IMG/VR virus record: IMGVR_UViG_3300032313_000397
Span: 1 to 24,408 of that record
DNA: 24,408 bases
Strand: one strand, 5' to 3'
Source of the DNA: a virus
Part shown: piece by piece, positions 8,095 to 14,803 of the stretch
How the letters are laid out: each line of letters starts with the position of its first letter
How positions within the stretch are numbered: position 1 is the stretch's first letter
Position numbers and translations under genes: made by a program
The notes under the pieces: generated by a model
The model's database searches: none
Told to the model about the DNA's origin: nothing
Seen by the model: the letters and a program-made list of their open reading frames with translations, nothing else

Positions 8095-8886
8095 ATGAAT
8101 AATTTTATAAAACAGGTAATTGAAGAGAAATTTGCGTCAAAATCACAACAAAGATTCTTCTATGCGAAAGCAAATGAAAAGGGAAAACCTAAGAAAGAGA
8201 AGAATAAATGGGGAAAATGGGCAAAAGAATATTCAGATGATACCGATTATTCCAAAATTCCTGATAAAGTGGAAAAAGAAGAAGAGGTTGACGAAATTGT
8301 AGATAAAAACGGAAATATTGCTCGTGGTAAAAAACCGGGTGATTTAAATACCAAAGGTGTAACATCAAATTCTATTTCAGATAAGGTTGTTAAAACAGGT
8401 AGAGGTATGTCAGGTAATTATGGTACGTTGGGTATTCAAAACTATACGAGATATTGGGGTGAGGGTAAAGAAATTAGTAAAGAAAAACTTATAGAAATTG
8501 CAATGAGTGACGCTTTAGGTTATGACGATACCATGGGTGATGATGAGAGTTTTAAAAAAGCTTACAACCATTTCACAAAAGAATTGGGTTTATCTCACGA
8601 AGAAACTATGGAAAGATTAGAAGCGATGGGATATGACCCTAAATTAAAAGGAACCGATAAAGTAAGATTAATCGAAAATCCTAAAAAATTCATGGAAGAG
8701 TATATTGAAAGTGTTGTTAAAAAAAGAAAAGATAACGATTTAGTTTCTAAAGTTGGGGAACAAGACGAAGAGAAAGAAATAAACCCAATAATAAAAAGAC
8801 AAATAGATTCATTAAGAGATTCTTTAGAAAGTAATGGATTAACTGCAGATGATATTATCAAACATTTGAAAAAGGATAATGAATAG
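8095..8886 (+). CDS. Charged protein of unknown function, probable virion or assembly protein
   Basis: A 263-residue, highly charged, mostly helical protein with no recognised catalytic domain. The N-terminus has ASKSQQRFFYAKANEKGK followed by KWAKEYSDDTDYSKIP. This SKxQQRFF-type opening occurs in many short uncharacterised proteins of T4-like phages. The middle (about 85-120) is Gly- and Asn-rich, and residues about 130-215 are a helical domain with LSHEETMERLEAMGYDP. The C-terminus is a charged helix. It opens a tight plus-strand run of small genes after a TATTTATA element, and its stop overlaps the next start by 8 bases. Position and composition suggest an internal virion or scaffold-associated protein, but that is inference. 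Confidence 0.75.
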   Translation: MNNFIKQVIEEKFASKSQQRFFYAKANEKGKPKKEKNKWGKWAKEYSDDTDYSKIPDKVEKEEEVDEIVDKNGNIARGKKPGDLNTKGVTSNSISDKVVKTGRGMSGNYGTLGIQNYTRYWGEGKEISKEKLIEIAMSDALGYDDTMGDDESFKKAYNHFTKELGLSHEETMERLEAMGYDPKLKGTDKVRLIENPKKFMEEYIESVVKKRKDNDLVSKVGEQDEEKEINPIIKRQIDSLRDSLESNGLTADDIIKHLKKDNE

Positions 8887-9376
8887 TGAATTAAAAAAGA
8901 GGATATTTGATATCCCACAAAATATTTTAGATAATGTAAATCATGCGGTTATAGGACTTAATGGTTCTCACGCTCATGGGTTACAAAGGGCTAAAAAATT
9001 ATTGGGGGATAAAAAAGTTAAATACGGTCAATTAAAACGAATTATTCATGACTTACAAAATATTGATAAAATTGGTGATAAAATTAGGTATGACTTGGCT
9101 GGCGGTGATTTAATGAATAATTGGGGAAAACAATTCTTAGACGGTGAAAGAGACATGATTGTCAATAGGAAAGAAGGAAGAAAAGATGCCGATGAGATGG
9201 GTGCAATGACCGGAGAAAGAAAAAATAGTTTTTTAAAGAAACACAAGAAAAAACCAAGTATGTTACCCCCAATAAATTTAATTAAAAGTAATTCACATAA
9301 ATCATCAATCTCTCCAATTACATCGTTAGGTTTATTTGAGGAAATTAACAAAATAAAAAAATTAATATTATACTAA
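8879..9376 (+). CDS. Lysine-rich protein with C-terminal LxExIxxIK tag
   Basis: A 165-residue basic protein of unknown function. The body is helical and His/Lys-rich, with an NGSHAHGLQRAKKLLGD segment near residue 28 and a lysine cluster near 115-125. A Ser/Pro-rich linker then leads to the final peptide LFEEINKIKKLI (152-163). That 12-mer fits the same pattern as the C-terminus of the WYL-like protein and the N-terminus of the ParB-like protein. The gene overlaps its upstream neighbour by 8 bases and is separated by one base from the next, so it is clearly part of an operon. Basic charge and the shared tag suggest a DNA-associated internal head protein; this is inference. Confidence 0.7.
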   Translation: MNSELKKRIFDIPQNILDNVNHAVIGLNGSHAHGLQRAKKLLGDKKVKYGQLKRIIHDLQNIDKIGDKIRYDLAGGDLMNNWGKQFLDGERDMIVNRKEGRKDADEMGAMTGERKNSFLKKHKKKPSMLPPINLIKSNSHKSSISPITSLGLFEEINKIKKLILY

Positions 9377-9377
9377 T

Positions 9378-9773
9378 ATGGCAAAAATAACACAATTAGA
9401 AGCCTTAGCTAATCAACTTAGACCAACAGAATTGGCAATTAACCGATACTCATCAACTAATGGTTATGGTGTCACAAATCCTAACGCAATCTCTGATGGT
9501 GATGAATTTGGTAAAGGTCAAAATGAAAGTGGACAAGTAGGTTCATTAACAGATATAAACACTAGAACAGATATCATTTCAACCAATAAATATGGTGCAA
9601 ATAATGGTTATGGTGTTACAAACCCTAACGCAATTTCTGATGGAGATGAATTTGGTAAAGGACAAAAAGGTGAAAATGGTGAAGTTGGTTCTATGACTGA
9701 CATTCAAACAAGAATTGCGACAGTGACTAAAAATGCGTTTGGTGAAAATAACAAATACCCAGATTTTCAATAA
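9378..9773 (+). CDS. Small Gly/Asn-rich protein with internal duplication
   Basis: A 131-residue soluble protein built from a short N-terminal helix (about 1-22, with LEALANQLRPTELAI) and two near-identical units. Each unit contains NGYGVTNPNAISDGDEFGKG and then GS-x-TDI-x-TR, at about residues 28-63 and 76-112. A shorter third echo (KNAFGENNKYPDFQ) closes the protein. Repeat units of this kind suggest a structural surface protein or a repeated ligand. I do not recognise the family. It starts one base after the upstream stop and shares one base with the next start, so it is translated as part of the same operon. Confidence 0.7.
   Translation: MAKITQLEALANQLRPTELAINRYSSTNGYGVTNPNAISDGDEFGKGQNESGQVGSLTDINTRTDIISTNKYGANNGYGVTNPNAISDGDEFGKGQKGENGEVGSMTDIQTRIATVTKNAFGENNKYPDFQ
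9459..9566 (+). repeat. Intragenic direct repeat, copy 1
   Basis: First of two units inside the 131-residue gene. It is similar to 9603-9713 at both DNA and protein level, with mainly third-position differences in the first 65 bases and a small indel before the GSLTDI part. Confidence 0.8.
9603..9713 (+). repeat. Intragenic direct repeat, copy 2
   Basis: Second unit of the internal duplication. It is slightly longer than copy 1 because of a KGENGE insert in place of NESGQ. Confidence 0.8.
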
Positions 9774-10513
9774 TGAATTTTAATCAATTATTCTTTTCAG
9801 TACTTGAGGAACAAAATATCCTAAAGACCACAAAAACAAAACCGATAGTGGATGCTATTAAAAATAGATATCCAATATCTTTCTATTATTCAGGTCCAAG
9901 AAAACCTAAGAAAGATAGTGTTAAGGCGGGTTATAGGGTTAAAGCAGAATCTGTTGCCTTAGGTTTAAGTAAAAAGGGTAATCTTATATTAAGAGCTTGG
10001 GTTCAACCACCATCAACATCTAAAAAAGGATTTGCCGAACATGGATGGAGAACTTTTATTTTAAGTAGAATGAATAATGTTCAAGTATTGAGTGATGAAA
10101 CTTTTGACACTAAAAGACCACAATATAAAGAAGGTGATGATCGTTCTATGAGTGTTACGTATGTGACGGCAGATTGGACAAAAACACCTAAAACAAAACC
10201 GGTTGAAAAACCACAACCAATTAAAGGAAAACCAACTAAAGTCCAACCAGTTGTTAAACCTGTGGTTAAACCAATAGAACCGACACCGATTGAACCTAAA
10301 ACTCCTGAGGAATTACCACAACCGACACCACAAAGTAAACCGAGTAAATCTCCTGAGGTTCCTAAACCAGAACCACAACCAGAAGAACCTAAAACTCCTG
10401 AGGAATTACCACAACCAAACCAACCCGAACCACAAATACAAAAACCAGAAGAAGATGAGGATGAATTATTAAATGAAAGTATTAGAAAAATAAAACGTTT
10501 AATGTTTTCATAA
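9773..10513 (+). CDS. WYL-like domain protein with proline-rich linker and C-terminal LxExIxxIK tag
   Basis: A 246-residue protein in three parts. Residues about 22-112 resemble a WYL domain, a small SH3-like barrel that senses ligands or nucleic acid in bacterial and phage-defence regulators. The signs are IVDAIKNRYPISFYYSG, a core AGYRVKAESVALGLSKKGNLILRAW, and the closing WRTFILSRMNNVQVLSDETF with the typical F-x-L-x-R-hydrophobic ending. Residues about 135-228 are a Pro/Lys/Glu-rich linker with a repeated EPKTPEELPQP. The last residues (233-244) are LNESIRKIKRLM, the tag shared with neighbouring proteins. No helix-turn-helix accompanies the WYL part, unlike transcriptional WYL regulators. 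Its place among virion-like genes suggests it is packaged. The ATG overlaps the upstream stop by one base. Confidence 0.65.
   Translation: MNFNQLFFSVLEEQNILKTTKTKPIVDAIKNRYPISFYYSGPRKPKKDSVKAGYRVKAESVALGLSKKGNLILRAWVQPPSTSKKGFAEHGWRTFILSRMNNVQVLSDETFDTKRPQYKEGDDRSMSVTYVTADWTKTPKTKPVEKPQPIKGKPTKVQPVVKPVVKPIEPTPIEPKTPEELPQPTPQSKPSKSPEVPKPEPQPEEPKTPEELPQPNQPEPQIQKPEEDEDELLNESIRKIKRLMFS
10292..10323 (+). repeat. 32-base perfect direct repeat, copy 1
   Basis: Encodes EPKTPEELPQP in the proline-rich linker and is identical to 10385-10416. The two copies lie 93 bases apart in the same frame, so recombination between them would delete or add 31 codons without a frameshift. Confidence 0.9.
10385..10416 (+). 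repeat. 32-base perfect direct repeat, copy 2
   Basis: Identical to 10292-10323 over 32 bases, including synonymous positions, which suggests a recent duplication rather than convergence. Confidence 0.9.
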
Positions 10514-10549
10514 AATAGTTTATAATTAAAATAGAAAATATTTAATATT

Positions 10550-11134
10550 ATGTCACAACAAGGTTCAATATCACAAAACGATTTAATGCATAAGTTAGTT
10601 CAAGCCAAAAAGGTTATGAACAAAGTTGATTCAGGAAATTACGAGAGAGGTAACGTAGACGAAAGTTTACTAAGGTCAGCACCGGAAGATGTTGTAAATA
10701 ATGAAGACTACCAACCTACAAAACAAGCCACAAGACCTATGGGTGTACCGTCGGTTGATAAAATTAATCAATCTAAATTACCTGAAGCAATTAAAAGAGC
10801 AATGATTGAAAACCCAATCCAACAAATGGACCAAATATCATTAAATGATACTTTAGATATGGATTTCGTTAAAGGGGCTAAACGTTTAATGGAACAAGAG
10901 GGTGTGGGTAAAAAACAGCCTCAATCAAAACAAAACAATTCACAACAAACATCTAATATTGATATGAATGCAATTTCAATTTTAATTGAAAACACAATTC
11001 GTAAAGTAATGGATGAGAAGTTAAATCAAATACTTACAGCATCCACAACATCATCTATAAATGAAAATTTAGTATTAAAAGTAGGTGATTCTATATTCAA
11101 AGGTAAAATTACTGGCGTAAATAAAGCAAAGTAA
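10550..11134 (+). CDS. Gln/Asn-rich protein of unknown function, possible scaffold or head-associated
   Basis: A 194-residue hydrophilic protein. The first 95 residues look disordered and rich in Gln, Asn and Pro. A short basic segment, FVKGAKRLMEQEG, lies at about 104-116. A Gln/Asn/Ser linker leads to a C-terminal helix LIENTIRKVMDEKLNQIL (about 143-160) and a final beta-like module, NLVLKVGDSIFKGKITGVNK. The C-terminal helix loosely resembles the LxE tag seen in its neighbours, although spacing differs. The upstream gap has a weak AT element (AAATATTTAATATT) touching the ATG. No family was recognised. A virion-assembly role is inferred from location at the end of the internal-protein-like run. 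Confidence 0.7.
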   Translation: MSQQGSISQNDLMHKLVQAKKVMNKVDSGNYERGNVDESLLRSAPEDVVNNEDYQPTKQATRPMGVPSVDKINQSKLPEAIKRAMIENPIQQMDQISLNDTLDMDFVKGAKRLMEQEGVGKKQPQSKQNNSQQTSNIDMNAISILIENTIRKVMDEKLNQILTASTTSSINENLVLKVGDSIFKGKITGVNKAK

Positions 11135-11171
11135 TTTTGTTTTCTGAATAATTTTTGATATATTTTATTAT

Positions 11172-12398
11172 ATGTCAAAAATTAAAATCTTAGCAATTCC
11201 ATCGGACAAACACGGTGTCGGTAAATTCAGGGTTATGGACCCCTATAAATTTATTGGTGATAACCATTCAAATGATATACATGTCGATATATCATATAAC
11301 GCAGATAAAAATGATGAATTTTTCTTAAATTACGATATCGTTGTTTTTCACACTTTTATTCACCAAACAAATCACGAAGATAACATCAATAGAATTAATT
11401 GGTTAAAATCAAAAGGAATCAAAGTCATTATGGATATTGATGATTTATGGTTTGTTGACCAAAGACATCCAATGTATCACCAAGTTAAAGCATCAAAAAT
11501 TGGTGAAATGAAAATTGAAATGTTAAAATTGGCTGACTATGTTACAACCACGACCTCAATTTTTGCAAATACAATTAAAGATAGGTTAAAAGTGAAAAAT
11601 GTTGAGGTTTTTCCAAACGCAGTTAATGAAGATGAACCACAATATAAAATTAATAAAATTGAATCTGATAAAATTAGATTTGGTTGGTTAGGTGGTTCCT
11701 CACATTTATTTGATATTGAATTAATGTCAAACGGTATTTCAACAACATATAATTCATATAAAGATAAAGTTCAATTTGTGTTATGTGGATTTGATTTAAG
11801 AGGTACTGTAACTGAAATTGATAGTCAAACAAATCAACAAAGAAATAGACCAATTAAACCAACAGAAACTGTTTGGTATAAGTATGAGAAAATTTTCACC
11901 GACAACTATAGTGTGATTAACGATGAATATAAAACATATTTAAATTCATTTACTGACACACCTTATGATGATGTTAATGAACCATATAGAAGAAGGTGGA
12001 CAAAAGAAATTAACAGTTACGCAACTAACTATAATACATTTGATGTGTCGTTAGCCCCACTTGTTGAATCATTATTTAACGGAAATAAATCACAACTTAA
12101 AGTTATTGAAGCGGGATTTCATAAGAAAGCAATTATTGCAAGTGAGGCAGACCCTTATACTTTAGATTTAATTTCGGCAGTTGATAATGGTGTCTTTAAT
12201 AAGAACGGAAACGCATTATTAGTTAATCCAAAAAGAAATCATAAAGATTGGGCAAAGAACATGAAACGTTTAATTGAAAACCCAAATATGATTGAAGATT
12301 TAGGTGAACGTTTATATGAAACAGTAAAAGACAAATATTCACTTAAAAAAGTTTGTCAAGATAGGGTAGAATTTTTCAAATCAATTATAAATAAATAA
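11172..12398 (+). CDS. Glycosyltransferase, GT-B fold (GT4-like)
   Basis: A 408-residue cytoplasmic enzyme expected to move a sugar from a nucleotide-sugar to an acceptor. The N-terminal Rossmann lobe shows KGIKVIMDIDDLWF (about 82-95), typical of a GT4 subgroup found in phages and in surface-polysaccharide loci. PNAV at about 148-151 marks the lobe hinge. The C-terminal lobe begins FGWLGGSSHLFDI (about 170-182), and the donor-site region has SLAPL (293-297) followed by SQLKVIEAGFHKKAIIAS. A large insertion at about 205-280 separates these. No membrane segment is visible. The acceptor is unknown: virion protein, modified DNA base or host glycan are all possible. It shares the window with two further glycosyltransferases. 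Confidence 0.85.
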   Translation: MSKIKILAIPSDKHGVGKFRVMDPYKFIGDNHSNDIHVDISYNADKNDEFFLNYDIVVFHTFIHQTNHEDNINRINWLKSKGIKVIMDIDDLWFVDQRHPMYHQVKASKIGEMKIEMLKLADYVTTTTSIFANTIKDRLKVKNVEVFPNAVNEDEPQYKINKIESDKIRFGWLGGSSHLFDIELMSNGISTTYNSYKDKVQFVLCGFDLRGTVTEIDSQTNQQRNRPIKPTETVWYKYEKIFTDNYSVINDEYKTYLNSFTDTPYDDVNEPYRRRWTKEINSYATNYNTFDVSLAPLVESLFNGNKSQLKVIEAGFHKKAIIASEADPYTLDLISAVDNGVFNKNGNALLVNPKRNHKDWAKNMKRLIENPNMIEDLGERLYETVKDKYSLKKVCQDRVEFFKSIINK

Positions 12399-12409
12399 AA
12401 AAAACAATT

Positions 12410-12646
12410 ATGCATTACACAGTAACAGTAGGATATGAATCCGAACAATTAGACAGAGAGGGTAACCCACGTTTAACAAAATCAAACATTATCGTTCAAG
12501 CAGAATCAAATGCTGAGGCAAACATTACCGCTTCAAAATTTTTAGCGGGCGATATTCGTTCAAGTCAAATTATCGATGTTAAGAAATTAAAAATCGATTG
12601 TATTATTGATGACAAGAACACACCTGAATATTACAAAACAAAGTAA
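12410..12646 (+). CDS. Small conserved-looking protein (DUF4494-like pattern)
   Basis: A 78-residue alpha/beta protein. The pattern YTVTVGYESEQLDREGNPRL, then a strand ending VQAESNAEANITASKFL, resembles the small Bacteroidota and phage proteins in which a beta hairpin is followed by VxAxSxxEAExxA (DUF4494-like). The function of that group is not known. The gap before it is 11 bases and A-rich with no Shine-Dalgarno sequence. A TATAAATA sequence lies at 12386-12393, across the upstream stop. The assignment to the DUF is tentative. Confidence 0.65.
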   Translation: MHYTVTVGYESEQLDREGNPRLTKSNIIVQAESNAEANITASKFLAGDIRSSQIIDVKKLKIDCIIDDKNTPEYYKTK

Positions 12647-12667
12647 TTTAACAACACCAACTGAACT

Positions 12668-12889
12668 ATGGATTTTTACGGCAGAGATATACAGATAATG
12701 CGTCAATCGCAAAGTAAAATGGCTTTAGAATACCTTAGTACAGTTGGTGTTCAAGTTACTTTTGAGGAATTACAACGAGTAACCGATGTGTTTGTTGAAT
12801 GTTGTTTAAGACCCCAAGATAATGACCTGAAAGAAAGGGTTAAGAAATTGGATAAATGGATTTTAGATAAAAAAGAAAAAAATGGATAA
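12668..12889 (+). CDS. Small helical protein of unknown function
   Basis: A 73-residue helical protein with a central segment YLSTVGVQVTFEELQRVTDVFVECCL and a lysine-rich C-terminus. It has two adjacent cysteines but no zinc-site pattern. Its stop overlaps the dUTPase start by 8 bases, so it is probably co-translated with dUTPase. It may be a partner of dUTPase or simply a neighbour. No family was recognised. Confidence 0.65.
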   Translation: MDFYGRDIQIMRQSQSKMALEYLSTVGVQVTFEELQRVTDVFVECCLRPQDNDLKERVKKLDKWILDKKEKNG

Positions 12890-13511
12890 AAACGCTATTG
12901 AGGAATATCTTAAAAAATTAAAAGATATAGAAGAAACATTAAATTCTGAAGAAAATGTTGATGTTAATTTTATGAATGAAATTGATAATGTATTAAGTTC
13001 ACTTTATAAAGAAATGCCAACAGAATCGACACAACCCATGGGACAAAGCATAATTAACACTCAACCAGCAATGACAGGTGGTGGTACTTTAGTTAAGGTT
13101 AAAAAATTAGACCCTAATGCGGTAATCCCTTCATATTCAAAAGTTGGTGATGCTGGTATGGATTTAACAATTACAAAAGAAATTGAAAATACATCATTTA
13201 GTGTTTCTTATGGATTTGGTATTGCAATGGAAATCCCAAAAGGATTTGTAGGGTTAGTATTTCCTCGTTCTTCAGTACGTAATCAAGATTTAATATTATC
13301 AAATTGTGTCGGCGTAATTGATAGTGGATATAGAGGTGAACTACAAGCGACTTTTAAGAAAACCAACGGACTTGACTCAATAAAGTATAAAGTAGGAGAA
13401 AGAGGTGCTCAGATTATTATTTTACCTTATCCTACAATATATATGACCGAAGTTCCTGAGTTATCAGATACAGATCGTGGAACGGGTGGATTTGGATCTA
13501 CGGGAAAATAG
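12882..13511 (+). CDS. dut: dUTP diphosphatase with N-terminal extension
   Basis: A trimeric-type dUTPase that hydrolyses dUTP to dUMP and pyrophosphate, keeping uracil out of phage DNA and feeding dTMP synthesis. All five motifs are present in order: DAGMDL (90-95), PRSS (128-131), GVIDSGYRGE with catalytic Asp147 (144-153), RGAQIII (174-180) and the Gly-rich C-terminal arm RGTGGFGSTG (199-208). The catalytic core of about 140 residues is preceded by about 68 extra residues: a charged helical stretch (1-48) and a Gln/Thr/Pro linker. Ordinary dUTPases lack this, and it may drive oligomer or partner binding. An alternative is that an internal Met starts a second product, but no good internal start signal is visible. 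Confidence 0.93.
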   Translation: MDKNAIEEYLKKLKDIEETLNSEENVDVNFMNEIDNVLSSLYKEMPTESTQPMGQSIINTQPAMTGGGTLVKVKKLDPNAVIPSYSKVGDAGMDLTITKEIENTSFSVSYGFGIAMEIPKGFVGLVFPRSSVRNQDLILSNCVGVIDSGYRGELQATFKKTNGLDSIKYKVGERGAQIIILPYPTIYMTEVPELSDTDRGTGGFGSTGK

Positions 13512-13514
13512 AGA

Positions 13515-13522
13515 TATTTATG
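13515..13522 (+). promoter_or_regulatory. TATTTATG variant element before the ParB-like gene
   Basis: GATATTTATG at 13513-13522 ends four bases before the ATG at 13527. It is a one-base variant of the TATTTATA element. Confidence 0.35.
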
Positions 13523-13526
13523 TGAT

Positions 13527-13931
13527 ATGAATTTACAAGAAAACATATCACGTATAAAGAAAGTTATGGGTCTTAATGAAGGACTTCATGATACATCTTG
13601 GCAAAACGAAGAAGGGGATAAAATAACCCTTATGGATTTATTAATTGCCACAGACCATATTCCAGTTGAACAAATTTCTATAGAAAGGTTAAAACATATG
13701 TTATTAACATGGGATCACGATAATAGCGAAATTCATAAGATAGATATGGCTGACTTACAATATCCAATATTAATATTTGTTAATGACGAAGGAAATATTT
13801 TATCAATTATAGATGGACATCATAGAGCTCAAAAAGCGGTAAGACGAGGATTAGATACTATTAAATGTAAATTAATACCAATTAATTCTTTACCAAAAGA
13901 TGTTAGAAAGGTTTTTAAACATATAAATTAG
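13527..13931 (+). CDS. ParB/sulfiredoxin-like domain protein with N-terminal LxExIxxIK tag
   Basis: A 134-residue protein. Residues about 68-115 match the ParB N-terminal (ParB/Srx) fold, in the order ADLQYPILIFV, then LSIIDGHHRAQKAVRRGLD, then IKCKLIP. DGHHRAxxA (96-104) corresponds to the GxHRRxxAA phosphate or CTP-binding box of ParB proteins. No helix-turn-helix follows, so it is not a full partition protein. Single-domain ParB-like phage proteins include nucleases and NTP-using enzymes. The first residues MNLQENISRIKKVMGLNEG contain the 12-mer LQENISRIKKVM (3-14), which is shared with two other proteins here and followed by another LxE. This suggests a removable targeting peptide. It has its own upstream element and is not overlapped with dUTPase. 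Confidence 0.65.
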   Translation: MNLQENISRIKKVMGLNEGLHDTSWQNEEGDKITLMDLLIATDHIPVEQISIERLKHMLLTWDHDNSEIHKIDMADLQYPILIFVNDEGNILSIIDGHHRAQKAVRRGLDTIKCKLIPINSLPKDVRKVFKHIN

Positions 13932-13935
13932 TGTA

Positions 13936-13943
13936 TATTTATA
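13936..13943 (+). promoter_or_regulatory. TATTTATA element before phoH
   Basis: TATATTTATA at 13934-13943, 32 bases before the TTG start of the PhoH gene. This is the longest spacing among the copies. Confidence 0.35.
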
Positions 13944-13975
13944 AACAATAAACGGTTCATTTAAAACTATCAACT

Positions 13976-14707
13976 TTGGCGTATAAAACAAAAACCAAAA
14001 CAACCAACCACCCACCCGTATTAGTAGAAGAGAAGAAAATATCACATAAAGATAGGATAAGACAAATAATCAAACGTCCTAAAGAAAAGTTCCTAACCAA
14101 AAACCAAGAAACCTATTGGAACATTCTTGGAGAAAATCAAATAACATTATGTTTCGGTCCCGCAGGTGTAGGTAAGTCCTACATAGCAATGAAACGTGCT
14201 GTGGACCTATTATATGACGATTCTAACAAGTATGAGAAGATAATCATAGTTAGACCCGCAGTTGAGGCTGAAGAGAAATTAGGGTCACTTCCAGGAGGTT
14301 TAGAAGAGAAATTAGACCCATACATTTATCCATCTTATTATCTTTTAAATAAGATTATTGGTAAAGAAGCAAGAGAAGAACTAAAAGAACAAGGTTATAT
14401 TGAAGTTGCCGCACTTGCTTACATGAGAGGTTGGAACGTAGATAATACAATCCTCGTTTTTGAAGAGGCTCAAAATGCTACCCCATCACAGATTAAGTTA
14501 TTATTAACTCGTATTGGATATAATTCAAAATTCTTCATTTCAGGAGACCTTGAACAATCAGATAAATTTAGAGATAAAACTAAATCTGGTTTATTTGACG
14601 CTAAAATGAGATTACAAGATGTTAAAGGAATTGGAATTTTTGAATTCGGAATGCAAGACATTGTAAGAAACCCAATTATTGGTGAAATTTTAAATAGATA
14701 CGATTAA
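13976..14707 (+). CDS. phoH: PhoH-like ATPase
   Basis: A 243-residue P-loop ATPase of the PhoH family, common in marine and T4-like phages and thought to act in RNA or phosphate-stress-linked metabolism. Walker A is GPAGVGKS (61-68). IVRPAVEAEEKLGSLPGG (91-108) is the family signature. Walker B is ILVFEEAQN (159-167), with Glu where most PhoH proteins have Asp (DEAQN), and SGDLEQSD (189-196) follows as sensor. The start is TTG; there is no upstream in-frame ATG, and the next Met lies inside the Walker A helix, so TTG is well supported. A strong hairpin terminator follows 20 bases after the stop. Confidence 0.9.
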   Translation: MAYKTKTKTTNHPPVLVEEKKISHKDRIRQIIKRPKEKFLTKNQETYWNILGENQITLCFGPAGVGKSYIAMKRAVDLLYDDSNKYEKIIIVRPAVEAEEKLGSLPGGLEEKLDPYIYPSYYLLNKIIGKEAREELKEQGYIEVAALAYMRGWNVDNTILVFEEAQNATPSQIKLLLTRIGYNSKFFISGDLEQSDKFRDKTKSGLFDAKMRLQDVKGIGIFEFGMQDIVRNPIIGEILNRYD

Positions 14708-14727
14708 CAATAAAGTTAATTTCATTT

Positions 14728-14767
14728 AATAAACCCATATCGTTTAACATAATGGTGTGGGTTTATT
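14728..14767 (+). terminator. Hairpin terminator after phoH
   Basis: AATAAACCCA (14728-14737) and TGGGTTTATT (14758-14767) form a perfect 10-base stem. Three more pairs (two G-U) extend it inward around a 14-base loop. The T-rich run GTTTACTTATGTATTTTTT follows. It lies between phoH and the next operon and is the only clear intrinsic terminator seen. The stem is near-symmetric but A-rich on the left flank, so it is oriented mainly for the plus strand. Confidence 0.8.
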
Positions 14768-14803
14768 GTTTACTTATGTATTTTTTACTTGTATATTTCT
14801 ACT

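Noticed and set aside
12386-12393. TATAAATA before the 78-residue gene as a T4-type late promoter
   Set aside because: It overlaps the stop of the glycosyltransferase and is in the opposite orientation to the recurring element, so it is too weak to call alone. It is kept as a note in that gene's entry.
14789-14803. TTG start for the HAD-like gene
   Set aside because: The ATG at 14804 gives a HAD-like N-terminus directly and needs no rare start. The upstream five codons show no conserved character.
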